Shown: positions 6,885-14,622 of the stretch, piece by piece
Layout of the letters: each line of letters starts with the position of its first letter
How positions within the stretch are numbered: the stretch's first letter is position 1
Assembly (NCBI GenBank): GCA_017558065.1
Contig: JAFYWK010000043.1
Location: 62,001-126,000, forward strand
Direction: 5' to 3'
DNA length: 64,000 nucleotides
Origin: Paludibacteraceae bacterium
GTDB lineage: Bacteria > Bacteroidota > Bacteroidia > Bacteroidales > Paludibacteraceae
The notes under the pieces: generated by a model
What the model was told of the DNA's origin: nothing
Databases searched by the model: none
What the model saw: only the letters and a program-made list of their open reading frames with translations
Translations under genes and position numbers: made by a program

Positions 6885-7317
6885 AGAATATGTTTTGCAA
6901 TTTGATAATCTTACTATACACCTTCAGCACCAACCACTTGATGCAGGTAGGCGTGTGGCGCCACAAGCGTGCTTTGGTGAGGCGTTTGCGTTTGCCGCCG
7001 CGTCCTTTCAAACGCACCACGCGACCGATGATATCCTCAAAACGGCAAACTTCTTGCCCCCTCAGATTGCCGTCACCGCGCAGGATAATCTGCTCATCCT
7101 TAATTTTGTAGATGCGGTGTAGCACATAGGTGTTGTTGATTTTTGCCAACACAATGATACCTACTTTGGGCTCTTTGCATGTCTTGAGAATCACTTTATC
7201 GCGACCTCCTTCTATAAAAGGGCGCATGCTCACGCCGCGTGGCATGAACTCTACCATGTGACCGCCTTGAAGCAGGCGCTCAAATTCAGGGATTAATATA
7301 TCGTTGCTCTTTTCCAT
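6874..7317 (-). CDS. S24/S26 family peptidase (signal-peptidase-like)
   Basis: A 147-residue protein without an obvious membrane anchor. GVSMRPF (28-34) contains the nucleophile Ser30. YVLHRI (64-69) supplies His67 in the place of the usual lysine, and RGDGN (80-84) supplies Asp82. This Ser/His/Asp set is the Sec11/SipW type rather than the Ser/Lys type. Small S24/S26 proteins of this kind recur beside HprK-like and PqqD-like genes and are thought to process a peptide. It lies 11 bp after the kinase-like gene in one operon. The substrate is unknown. Confidence 0.75.
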   Translation of the reverse strand: MEKSNDILIPEFERLLQGGHMVEFMPRGVSMRPFIEGGRDKVILKTCKEPKVGIIVLAKINNTYVLHRIYKIKDEQIILRGDGNLRGQEVCRFEDIIGRVVRLKGRGGKRKRLTKARLWRHTPTCIKWLVLKVYSKIIKLQNIFYED

Positions 7318-7328
7318 AATTCCAACCT

Positions 7329-8279
7329 TTATACTTTATACTTTACACCTTGATAACACACTGCCGCTGCATCTGTATTAGGCAGACAATTCAAGTGGCA
7401 GCACTTCACGTGTGTAATGATGTGCTTGATGCTATTGTACAGTTCATCAGCCATCTGTCGGTCAATCTTTAGCCCCGAAGCTGATGATAGCATATAGGCA
7501 TATGCCTGTGGCAAAGTCAATACTTGCAACTCGTTGAACGGTGCTTGACTCAGTTTGATGATGCCTCCTACGCGTGCGTGCGCGTTTTTATAGCAAGGTG
7601 TCTTGCCGCTCCATGGCGATCCATATACCCGCACTTCGCCGTCCTCCATGACGCGAAGGATGGGGTTGTCATCATTCAGCAACCACGCATCGGGAAAAGC
7701 CGCCAACCACTGACGTGCGTGCGTGGACTTGCCCGTACCACTATGCCCCAAAAACAAATATCCTCTTGCCTCCTCGCCTCCTTTCACCACCACCGCCGCG
7801 TGCATCTCCAGCGTCATGAGTGGGGCAGTGCGGAAGGCGAACATAAGCATCAGCGCATTATCCATGCAGAAACGCACATCGCGATAATCTCTTGCAATAT
7901 GCAGTGTGCCCTTCGTGAAGGTGGCGTCGCAAGCAATCTCGCAGCATATAGGCGAATTGGCTATCTGTGATACACGCATCAACCATCCTCCCTCTTCACC
8001 TTTCACCTCTCCGTTTTCACCTTTCACCTCTCTATACACCTCAATGCGCGGCATATCTTCCTCCGAGTTATCGGTGAAGACATGCTGGTAGTCCTGGCGT
8101 TGCTCCTCATGGAGTAATCCGTCTTGCTCTATATGTAATATGAAGATGGGGCTATCCTGTGGACTTTGTACCAGAAATGGCTCATAGTTACTGAGCATGC
8201 TCATCAATGCCTCGTTGCTACTTTCTATAGCAAATAGATACTCTGCAACGCGATAGTATGTGGTGGATATTGGTTTCAT
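7329..8279 (-). CDS. HPr kinase-like P-loop protein
   Basis: A 316-residue protein. The Walker A GHSGTGKST is at 178-186. NDDNPI and the later GSPWSGKTPCY loop (around 206-230) match the HPr kinase / PEP-carboxykinase-like fold (HprK-related kinases of peptide-modification systems). The N-terminal 150 residues are unlike true HprK, and no HPr substrate gene lies nearby, so a peptide or small molecule is the likelier acceptor. Residues 83-100 (EVKGENGEVKGEEGG) come from a 21-bp direct repeat in the DNA (7994-8032). First gene of the four-gene operon; its promoter is at 8302-8333, giving a leader of under 20 nt. Confidence 0.7.
   Translation of the reverse strand: MKPISTTYYRVAEYLFAIESSNEALMSMLSNYEPFLVQSPQDSPIFILHIEQDGLLHEEQRQDYQHVFTDNSEEDMPRIEVYREVKGENGEVKGEEGGWLMRVSQIANSPICCEIACDATFTKGTLHIARDYRDVRFCMDNALMLMFAFRTAPLMTLEMHAAVVVKGGEEARGYLFLGHSGTGKSTHARQWLAAFPDAWLLNDDNPILRVMEDGEVRVYGSPWSGKTPCYKNAHARVGGIIKLSQAPFNELQVLTLPQAYAYMLSSASGLKIDRQMADELYNSIKHIITHVKCCHLNCLPNTDAAAVCYQGVKYKV
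7994..8032. repeat. 21-bp direct repeat within the HprK-like gene
   Basis: On the coding strand GAGAGGTGAAAGGTGAA occurs twice, 21 bp apart, so the reading frame is kept. Related AGGTGAAAAGGTGAAAAG lies in murC (13700-13718), and AAAGGTGTAA-type copies lie in several spacers. Confidence 0.6.
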
Positions 8280-8301
8280 TGAGAAAATTGAAATTGCTCT
8301 G

Positions 8302-8333
8302 CAAAGGTACGAAAAAAAATGTGAATATGCAAA
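8302..8333 (-). promoter_or_regulatory. Promoter of the HprK-like/S26/PqqD/NTase operon
   Basis: On the minus strand TTTG (8333-8330), 20 bp, then TACCTTTG (8309-8302). This is divergent from the pyrH promoter, with 27 bp between the two -33 boxes. Confidence 0.75.
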
Positions 8334-8360
8334 AAAAACTGAAGAAAGTGCCGCTTATTA

Positions 8361-8391
8361 TTGCATATGTGCATTTTTTATTGTAATTTTG
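8361..8391 (+). promoter_or_regulatory. Promoter of pyrH-frr-rsgA
   Basis: TTG (8361-8363), 20 bp, TAATTTTG (8384-8391), about 27 bp before the pyrH start. The spacing is standard for the Bacteroidetes sigma factor. Confidence 0.75.
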
Positions 8392-8417
8392 CAGCCAAAT
8401 GTTAAATTTAGAGATTT

Positions 8418-9122
8418 ATGTACAAAAGAATACTCTTGAAACTCTCGGGTGAGAGTCTTATGGGAAGCAAAGGATACGGCATTGACGAACAACGCCTTGC
8501 CGATTACGCTCAGCAGATTCGAAACATCGCTGCAACAGGTGTGCAGGTGGCTATTGTTATTGGCGGAGGAAACATCTTTCGTGGGCTCAGCGGTTCGCAA
8601 AAGGGCTTCGACCGTGTCAAAGGTGACCAAATGGGCATGCTTGCTACTGTCATCAATTCGCTGGCACTCTGCTCCGCTTTGGAGGCAATCGGGCAGAAAG
8701 TGCGCGTGCTCACCAGCGTTCGCATGGAACCAGTAGGGCAACTCTACAGCACCGACAAAGCCCTGCGATTGCTCAATAATGGCAATGTGGTCATCATCGC
8801 TGGCGGTACAGGCAATCCTTACTTCACCACCGATACCGCTTCTGTGCTACGTGCTATCGAACTCAGAGCCGATGTGATGATGAAAGGCACACGTGTGGAC
8901 GGTATCTATACCGCCGACCCAGAGAAAGACCCTACGGCTACCAAATATACCCAAATCACCTATGATGAGATTTTGGAGATGAAACTCAAGGTGATGGACC
9001 TCACCGCTATCACCATGTGCTGTGAAAATAATATGCCAATCTACGTGTTTGATATGGACACTATTGGCAACCTCGAGAAAGTAATGAATGGACAACAAAT
9101 AGGAACACTTGTAAAACCCTGA
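8418..9122 (+). CDS. pyrH: UMP kinase
   Basis: A 234-residue cytoplasmic enzyme that phosphorylates UMP to UDP with ATP. It shows the amino-acid-kinase fold: KLSGESLMG (N-terminal phosphate loop), VIGGGNIFRG, AGGTGNPYFTTD, and the RADVMMKGTRVDGIYTADP segment typical of bacterial UMP kinase. The length is that of the family. frr follows after 5 bp, the usual pyrH-frr pairing. The start ATG lies shortly after a good promoter. Confidence 0.95.
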   Translation: MYKRILLKLSGESLMGSKGYGIDEQRLADYAQQIRNIAATGVQVAIVIGGGNIFRGLSGSQKGFDRVKGDQMGMLATVINSLALCSALEAIGQKVRVLTSVRMEPVGQLYSTDKALRLLNNGNVVIIAGGTGNPYFTTDTASVLRAIELRADVMMKGTRVDGIYTADPEKDPTATKYTQITYDEILEMKLKVMDLTAITMCCENNMPIYVFDMDTIGNLEKVMNGQQIGTLVKP

Positions 9123-9127
9123 CAACC

Positions 9128-9688
9128 ATGATTGAACCAAAACAAATTCTGAACGATGCAGAGGAATTGATGGAATCTGCTGTTATGTATCTTGATGATG
9201 CTTTAGCCCGCATTCGCGCAGGTAAAGCCAGTGCACGTATCTTGGACGTAGTGAAAGTAGAATACTATGGACAAATGTCACCACTCTCCAATGTGGCTAC
9301 CATCACAACACCTGATGCTCGTACCATACAAATCCAACCTTGGGAGAAGAAGATGATTGCCGAAATCGAACGCGCTATCATCAACTCCAGCGTAGGACTG
9401 GCACCAAGCAACAACGGCGAGAGTATCCGTCTCTCTATCCCTCCATTGACTGAGGAACGCCGCAAGGAACTGGCTAAGCAATGTAAGGGCGAAGCAGAGA
9501 ATGCTAAAGTCAGCATTCGTAACGCACGTCGCGATGCTATTGATACACTCAAAAAGCAAATCAAAGAGGGTCTGCCAGAGGACGCTGAGAAAGATGCGGA
9601 GAACGATGCACAAAAACTTCACGACAAATATGTGAAGCAAGTGGACGAAATCTACGCAAAGAAAGAGAAAGAGATTATGACCGTATAA
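9128..9688 (+). CDS. frr: Ribosome recycling factor
   Basis: A 186-residue protein that splits the post-termination ribosome together with EF-G. RAGKASARILDVVKVEYYGQ and the AxIERAI..SxxGLxPxNNGxxIRL segment are diagnostic; the C-terminal helix (KKQIKEGLPEDAEKDAEND) is complete. The length is normal. It is between pyrH (5 bp) and rsgA (8 bp) in one transcript. Confidence 0.95.
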   Translation: MIEPKQILNDAEELMESAVMYLDDALARIRAGKASARILDVVKVEYYGQMSPLSNVATITTPDARTIQIQPWEKKMIAEIERAIINSSVGLAPSNNGESIRLSIPPLTEERRKELAKQCKGEAENAKVSIRNARRDAIDTLKKQIKEGLPEDAEKDAENDAQKLHDKYVKQVDEIYAKKEKEIMTV

Positions 9689-9696
9689 AGGTTGTA

Positions 9697-10698
9697 ATGA
9701 AAGGATTGGTCATCAAATCCACCGGCACGAGTTATGGCGTGCATTTTGAGGACGGTACCACGGCGGAATGCCATGTGAAAGGCAACTTCCGTATTCGTGG
9801 TATTCGTTCCACTAATCCCGTAGCGATTGGTGACTACGTAGAGGTGACTACGCTGGACGATGGCACCCATTGGATTACGGAGGTGCACGACCGTAAGAAT
9901 TATATCGTTCGCCGTAGCACCAACCTCAGTTATGCCTCGCATATCTTGGCTGCCAATGTGGATATGGCGGCGCTGATTGTCACTCTCCGCCACCCTGAGA
10001 CTTCTACCACTTTCATAGACCGATTCTTAGCCACGTGCGAGGCGTACCGCGTGCCCGCGTGCCTTATTTTTAATAAGGTGGACTTGCTCACGGAAGATGA
10101 ACTTCAGGAGTTGTCTGCCCTGCGTCAATTGTACGAGTCTTTAGACTATCCTACATACGCCATCTCAGCATTAACCCTCGCCTCCTCACCTGATAACCTC
10201 CTCACCTCCTCACCTATCGCCTCTATCTTCGAAGGCAAAGTCACTCTCCTGTCGGGCAACTCGGGCGTAGGCAAATCCACGTTGCTGAATGCTATCTTGG
10301 GCAAGGATATTGCTCGCACAGGTGCTATATCTTCTGCCCACCACAAGGGTATGCATACTACAACCTTCTCTGAGATGTATCCGCTGAAGCATGGTTCAGA
10401 ATGGTGTAGCGTAGTTCAGAATGGTTCAGCATTGAATCACGATGTGCAACGTTCTTGGATTATTGACACGCCGGGTATCAAGGGATTTGGTCTATTGGAT
10501 ATAGAGAAGGAGGAAGTAGGGCACTATTTCCGTGAAATATTTGAGGTAGCGCGCGACTGCCGTTACTCCAATTGTATTCACATGAACGAACCCGGTTGTG
10601 CAGTCAATCAAGCGGTGATAGATGGACGAATAGCTCTATCGCGCTACGAGAGTTATCTCTCCATCCTTGATGATACCACCGAGGGTAAGTATCGATAA
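9697..10698 (+). CDS. rsgA: Ribosome small-subunit-dependent GTPase A
   Basis: A 333-residue circularly permuted GTPase that acts late in 30S assembly. An N-terminal OB fold is followed by NKVDLL (G4), GNSGVGKSTLLNAIL (G1), DTPG (G3) and the zinc knuckle CRYSNCIHMNEPGC. Two segments look like insertions relative to homologues I remember: SSPDNLLTSSPIAS before G1 and KHGSEWCSVVQNGSALNHDV before G3. Both are encoded by short tandem repeats (10181-10214 and 10391-10440) that also occur elsewhere in this window. The frame and all GTPase motifs stay intact, so it is probably active. Third gene of the pyrH operon. Confidence 0.93.
   Translation: MKGLVIKSTGTSYGVHFEDGTTAECHVKGNFRIRGIRSTNPVAIGDYVEVTTLDDGTHWITEVHDRKNYIVRRSTNLSYASHILAANVDMAALIVTLRHPETSTTFIDRFLATCEAYRVPACLIFNKVDLLTEDELQELSALRQLYESLDYPTYAISALTLASSPDNLLTSSPIASIFEGKVTLLSGNSGVGKSTLLNAILGKDIARTGAISSAHHKGMHTTTFSEMYPLKHGSEWCSVVQNGSALNHDVQRSWIIDTPGIKGFGLLDIEKEEVGHYFREIFEVARDCRYSNCIHMNEPGCAVNQAVIDGRIALSRYESYLSILDDTTEGKYR
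10181..10214. repeat. In-frame CCTCCTCACC repeat in rsgA
   Basis: CCTCCTCACC starts at 10181, 10197 and 10205 (spacing multiples of 8 bp) and encodes the SSPDNLLTSSP stretch. The reverse complement (GGTGAGGAGG) is nearly identical to the GGTGATGAGG pair in korB (19010-19043), which encodes ASSPNSLITSSP. Confidence 0.65.
10391..10440. repeat. In-frame 10-bp repeat in rsgA (ATGGTTCAGA family)
   Basis: Five consecutive units: ATGGTTCAGA, ATGGTGTAGC, GTAGTTCAGA, ATGGTTCAGC, ATTGAATCAC. The family recurs at 26378-26425, 48800-48829 and 50021-50060. Here 50 bp plus flanks keeps the frame between the switch region and DTPG. Confidence 0.7.
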
Positions 10699-10701
10699 AC
10701 A

Positions 10702-10727
10702 AACAAGCACCCCGCGGGGTGCTTGTT
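10702..10727. terminator. Bidirectional terminator between rsgA and glyS
   Basis: A perfect 26-bp palindrome (AACAAGCACCCCG and its complement) lies between the converging genes. An outer 10-bp inverted repeat, GTAAGTATCG (10685-10694) and CGATACTTAC (10745-10754), extends the potential stem into both gene ends. Confidence 0.75.
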
Positions 10728-10750
10728 CTCTTCTCTCTTATATCCGATAC

Positions 10751-12295
10751 TTACTTTAGTTTCTTAAATGTCTCGCGCATATTGCAAGCCTTAGAGAGGA
10801 TTGCGTGCAAGTCATCAATAGCAACGCGCTCTTGCGCCATCGTATCGCGGTGGCGGATAGTTACGCAGTTGTCATTCAAAGTGTCGTGATCCACAGTGAT
10901 ACAGAATGGGGTACCTACCGCATCTTGACGGCGATAACGCTTACCGATAGAGTCCTTCTCATCGTAGTTGGTGTGGAAGTCATACTTCAACATATCCACG
11001 ATCTCACGCGCTTTCTCTGGCAGACCGTCTTTCTTCACGAGTGGCATTACGCATGCTTTCACCGGAGCGAGAACCGCAGGAAGGTTCAGCACTACGCGGG
11101 TGTCGCCGCCTTCGAGTACCTCCTCTTTGTAGGCGCCGCACATTACGCTGAGGAACATACGGTCCACACCGATACTGGTCTCAATCACGTATGGAGTGTA
11201 GCTCTTGTTGAGTTCTGGATCGAAGTACTCGATCTTCTTACCACTATATTGTGCGTGTTGGCTGAGGTCGAAGTCGGTACGGCTATGGATACCCTCTACC
11301 TCCTTGAATCCGAATGGCATTTGGAACTCGATGTCGGTAGCTGCGTTCGCATAGTGAGCCAACTTGTCGTGGTCGTGGTAGCGGTAGTTCTCATCACCCA
11401 TACCGAGGGCTTTGTGCCATTTGAGGCGGAACTCCTTCCAGTATTCGAACCATTTCATCTCCTCGCCTGGACGAACGAAGAATTGCATCTCCATTTGCTC
11501 GAACTCGCGCATACGGAATACGAATTGGCGAGCCACAATCTCGTTGCGGAAGGCCTTACCAATCTGTGCGATACCAAAAGGAATCTTCATGCGACCCGTC
11601 TTTTGTACGTTGAGGTAGTTCACGAAGATACCTTGTGCCGTCTCAGGGCGCAAATAAATCTTCATGGCACCATCGGCAGTAGAACCCATCTCGGTAGAGA
11701 ACATGAGGTTAAACTGACGCACATCGGTCCAGTTGCGTGTACCTGAGATAGGGCAAACGATCTCCTCATCGAGGATGATTTGCTTGAGTTCTTCGAGGTT
11801 GCTGTCGTTGAGAGCAGTCGCAAAACGCTCGTGGAGGGCGTTGCGTTTCTCTACGTTTGCTTTCACGCGCTCGTTGGTTTGCTTGAACATCTCCTCATCA
11901 AAGCTCTCACCGAAGCGCTTGCGTGCTTTGGCTACTTCTTTCTCAATCTTCTCATCGTATTTTGCGAGTTGGTCTTCGATGAGCACGTCTGCGCGGTAGC
12001 GTTTTTTGCTGTCTTTGTTGTCAATGAGTGGGTCATTGAATGCATCCACGTGACCAGATGCTTTCCATGTGGTAGGGTGCATGAAGATGCTTGCATCAAT
12101 ACCTACGATATTCTCGTGGAGCATGGTCATTGCATCCCACCAGTATTTCTTGATGTTGTTCTTGAGTTCTACACCGTTTTGACCGTAATCATACACGGCG
12201 CCAAGTCCGTCGTAAATCTCGCTGCTTGGGAAAACGAAGCCGTACTCCTTGCAGTGTGCGACCAGTTTCTTGAAGGTTTCTTCTTGTGTTGCCAT
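10751..12295 (-). CDS. glyS: Glycine--tRNA ligase (dimeric type)
   Basis: A class II synthetase of 514 residues that charges tRNA-Gly. The reading MATQEETFKKLVAHCKEYGFVFPSSEIYDGLGAVYDYG gives the normal N-terminus, so I start at 12295 rather than the in-frame ATG at 12337, whose extra 14 codons come from an AAAAGTTCT repeat. Class II motif 2 (FRNEI..RQFVFRMREFEQMEMQFF) and motif 3 (ETSIGVDRMFLSVM) are intact. The length fits the alpha2 enzyme of Bacteroidales. It is monocistronic, with its own promoter. Confidence 0.93.
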   Translation of the reverse strand: MATQEETFKKLVAHCKEYGFVFPSSEIYDGLGAVYDYGQNGVELKNNIKKYWWDAMTMLHENIVGIDASIFMHPTTWKASGHVDAFNDPLIDNKDSKKRYRADVLIEDQLAKYDEKIEKEVAKARKRFGESFDEEMFKQTNERVKANVEKRNALHERFATALNDSNLEELKQIILDEEIVCPISGTRNWTDVRQFNLMFSTEMGSTADGAMKIYLRPETAQGIFVNYLNVQKTGRMKIPFGIAQIGKAFRNEIVARQFVFRMREFEQMEMQFFVRPGEEMKWFEYWKEFRLKWHKALGMGDENYRYHDHDKLAHYANAATDIEFQMPFGFKEVEGIHSRTDFDLSQHAQYSGKKIEYFDPELNKSYTPYVIETSIGVDRMFLSVMCGAYKEEVLEGGDTRVVLNLPAVLAPVKACVMPLVKKDGLPEKAREIVDMLKYDFHTNYDEKDSIGKRYRRQDAVGTPFCITVDHDTLNDNCVTIRHRDTMAQERVAIDDLHAILSKACNMRETFKKLK

Positions 12296-12301
12296 ATCTA
12301 T

Positions 12302-12328
12302 AAAAGTTCTAAAAGTTTCAAAAGTTTT
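12302..12328. repeat. 9-bp repeat AAAAGTTCT upstream of glyS
   Basis: AAAAGTT begins at 12302, 12311 and 12320, exactly 9 bp apart, in the leader just before the glyS start. Confidence 0.55.
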
Positions 12329-12371
12329 AATGCTCAAAGGTGTGAAAAGACCTTATTACGCAATTTGGGCA

Positions 12372-12402
12372 CAAAGGTACAATAAAAATTGCAGATATGC
12401 AA
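12372..12402 (-). promoter_or_regulatory. Promoter of glyS
   Basis: On the minus strand TTG (12402-12400), 20 bp, TACCTTTG (12379-12372). The leader to the chosen start is about 70 nt. Confidence 0.75.
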
Positions 12403-12439
12403 GAAAAGCGAGTTTTTATTTTAAAATCTTCTAAATAAC

Positions 12440-12470
12440 TTGTGTATATTCGTTTTTTTTTGTATCTTTG
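12440..12470 (+). promoter_or_regulatory. Promoter of murC-ftsQAZ
   Basis: TTG (12440-12442), 20 bp, TATCTTTG (12463-12470). Transcription should begin near 12477, only a few bases before the murC ATG at 12481, so the mRNA would be almost leaderless. This rules out the in-frame GTG at 12442, which lies inside the -33 box. Confidence 0.75.
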
Positions 12471-12480
12471 CAGGCTGAAT

Positions 12481-13878
12481 ATGTGTAAAAGTGTAGATAC
12501 ATATTATTTCTTAGGTATTGGCGGCATTGGTATGAGTGCCCTGGCGCGGTATTTTGCTTCTGAAGGTTATCGCGTGATGGGTTACGACCGTACTCCTTCC
12601 ACCTTAACGCATGCCCTCGAAGATGAGGGAATTGCTATTCAATATGAAGATAACACGGCATGGGTAGAAACGCTGGACAAAGATACTACGCTTGTGGTTC
12701 GTACCCCCGCGGTACCTACCAATACTGCTATCTATTGTTATTTGCAAGAACATGGCTATGTTATGCGCAAGCGTGCAGAGGTGCTGGGTATGATTACCCG
12801 CCAGAAGAAAGCCCTTTGTGTGGCAGGCACGCATGGCAAAACTACCACCAGCACCATACTGTCGCATATTCTTCATCCTTCGCACGTAGGCGCTAATGCT
12901 TTTCTTGGCGGTATTGCCAATAACTATAACACCAATCTCCTGCTTGACCCTAAGAGCGATTACGTGGTGGTGGAGGCCGATGAGTTTGACCGCTCGTTCC
13001 ATCATCTTACGCCCCATATATCGGTTATTACCAGCATGGATCCTGACCATCTCGATATTTATGGCACCGAAGAAGCCTACCGCGAGAGTTTTGCGCACTA
13101 TGCTTCTTTGGTACAAGAGGCGTTGGTGGTAAAAAGTAGTGTGAAGTGTAAAGTTGAGAGTTTAAAGGCAAAGGTTTACACCTACGCGGTGAATGAACAA
13201 ACTGATTTTTATGCCGACAACATACGCGTAGAGGAGGGGCAGATCTTCTTTGATTTCCATACGCCTGATACCCCATACCCAATATCCAACATCCGCTTAG
13301 GCGTGCCCGTGTGGGTGAATATCGAAAATAGCTTAGCGGCGATGGCCGTGGCATGGCTGGTGGGGGCAACAGAGGAGGAGTTAAGGCAAGGCGTGAGCAC
13401 TTTTGCGGGTGTCTATCGCCGATTCAATATACACGTGAATACACCAGAGGTCACCTATATAGACGATTATGCTCATCATCCACAAGAGTTGGCTGCCACC
13501 ATTGAGTCGGTTAGGCGATTATACCCTGACCGCTATGTGATAGGCGTCTTCCAACCTCACCTATTCTCGCGTACTCGCGATTTCGCTGATGATTTCGCTT
13601 GCGTACTGAGTCGGTTAGATGAGGTGGCATTGATGCCCATCTACCCTGCACGCGAAGAACCGATAGCAGGAGTCACCAGCGAATGGCTCATGGAGAAAAT
13701 AGGTGAAAAGGTGAAAAGGGCATTGGTGTTGCCTGCCATATTGCCTAAATACTTGCGCGAACGCCTTAAGAGTTGCCTTGCCGCGGGCAAACCAGTGGTG
13801 GTGATAACCATGGGCGCAGGCGATATAGACCGCCAAGTGAATGAGATAACCCAAAAACTAACATACAAAATACTTTAA
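12481..13878 (+). CDS. murC: UDP-N-acetylmuramate--L-alanine ligase
   Basis: A 465-residue cytoplasmic Mur ligase that adds L-Ala to UDP-MurNAc, the first peptide step of peptidoglycan synthesis. FLGIGGIGMSALARYF (Rossmann loop), AGTHGKTTTS (ATP loop), VVEADEFDRSFH and YIDDYAHHPQE are all present. The start at 12481 is set by the promoter. Two inserts look encoded by micro-repeats: TPYPISNI (13271-13294, related to 42727-42756) and EKIGEKVKR (13700-13718). First gene of a run with ftsQ (2 bp), ftsA and ftsZ. The dcw genes that normally precede it are not here. Confidence 0.95.
   Translation: MCKSVDTYYFLGIGGIGMSALARYFASEGYRVMGYDRTPSTLTHALEDEGIAIQYEDNTAWVETLDKDTTLVVRTPAVPTNTAIYCYLQEHGYVMRKRAEVLGMITRQKKALCVAGTHGKTTTSTILSHILHPSHVGANAFLGGIANNYNTNLLLDPKSDYVVVEADEFDRSFHHLTPHISVITSMDPDHLDIYGTEEAYRESFAHYASLVQEALVVKSSVKCKVESLKAKVYTYAVNEQTDFYADNIRVEEGQIFFDFHTPDTPYPISNIRLGVPVWVNIENSLAAMAVAWLVGATEEELRQGVSTFAGVYRRFNIHVNTPEVTYIDDYAHHPQELAATIESVRRLYPDRYVIGVFQPHLFSRTRDFADDFACVLSRLDEVALMPIYPAREEPIAGVTSEWLMEKIGEKVKRALVLPAILPKYLRERLKSCLAAGKPVVVITMGAGDIDRQVNEITQKLTYKIL
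13271..13294. repeat. In-frame CCCATACCCAATATCC repeat in murC
   Basis: The complement, GGATATTGGGTATGGGG, is nearly identical to the tandem GGATATTGGGTATTGG at 42727-42756 beside recF. In murC it encodes TPYPISN within a non-conserved loop before the conserved LGVPVWVNIEN. Confidence 0.5.
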
Positions 13879-13880
13879 TT

Positions 13881-14612
13881 ATGAAAATCAAAACTATTAT
13901 TGCTTCTGTGAGTGCCGTGCTGCTGGTGACTGCGATGTCTGTAGCAGCGCTGTGGGCGTCTCACGTGCCCTCTGACACGGTGTGTCAGCAGGTGGAGATT
14001 GTGCTCCGCGATAGCGCAGCGCATCAGTTTGTTACAACTGCGGAATTGTTGCGTACTTTGCAACAAGCAGGATTATCCCCTCGTGGTACGAAGATGGACA
14101 AGATCTCCTGTCAAGCCATCGAAGACAGGATGTTGCAGCACGATATGGTGCGAACGGCAGAATGTTACAAGTCGCCTGCAGGAACAGTCTTCGTGGAAAT
14201 AACGCAACGTGTGCCTATGCTCTATGTGCAGACGGCCGATGGCAACTACTACGTAGATACTGACCGCCGCGTGATGCCTGTGCGCTCCACTATTCATGTG
14301 CAAGTGCCAGTTTTCAAAGGGGCTGTGAGCCAGCGAGCCGCTACTGAGGAGTACTACGATTTTGTGCAGTGGCTCAATAGTGACCGCTATTGGCAAGAGC
14401 GCATTACGCAGATACATGTGCGTAATCCCAAGCATATTGTACTTACACAGCGTGAGGTGGAAGGTACTATCGTGTTGGGAGAACTGAAGGATTATCAAGA
14501 GAAGATGGCACGCCTGCGCAAACTATACGTCAAGGGCTTTGATGAGATTGGCTATACACCCTACAAGGAGTATGATCTGCGATTTGCAGGACAAGTGGTA
14601 GGTCGAAAATGA
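13881..14612 (+). CDS. ftsQ: Cell division protein FtsQ
   Basis: A 243-residue bitopic inner-membrane protein. A short cytoplasmic tail is followed by one membrane helix (about residues 7-28). Then comes a POTRA-like domain (V36-V99, with KMDKISCQAIEDRML and KSPAGTVFVEITQRVPML) and the beta domain with DGNYYVDTDRRVMPV. It links the divisome to FtsB/FtsL; the sequence is diverged, as usual in this phylum, so position between murC (2 bp) and ftsA (10 bp) supports the name. Confidence 0.9.
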   Translation: MKIKTIIASVSAVLLVTAMSVAALWASHVPSDTVCQQVEIVLRDSAAHQFVTTAELLRTLQQAGLSPRGTKMDKISCQAIEDRMLQHDMVRTAECYKSPAGTVFVEITQRVPMLYVQTADGNYYVDTDRRVMPVRSTIHVQVPVFKGAVSQRAATEEYYDFVQWLNSDRYWQERITQIHVRNPKHIVLTQREVEGTIVLGELKDYQEKMARLRKLYVKGFDEIGYTPYKEYDLRFAGQVVGRK

Positions 14613-14622
14613 GGAAAATATT

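Noticed and set aside
12296..12337. Upstream ATG for glyS (14 extra codons)
   Set aside because: The added residues come from the 9-bp AAAAGTT repeat and are not part of the conserved N-terminus.
12442..12480. Upstream GTG start for murC (13 extra codons)
   Set aside because: These codons lie on the -33 and -7 boxes of the murC promoter; the ATG at 12481 gives the standard N-terminus.
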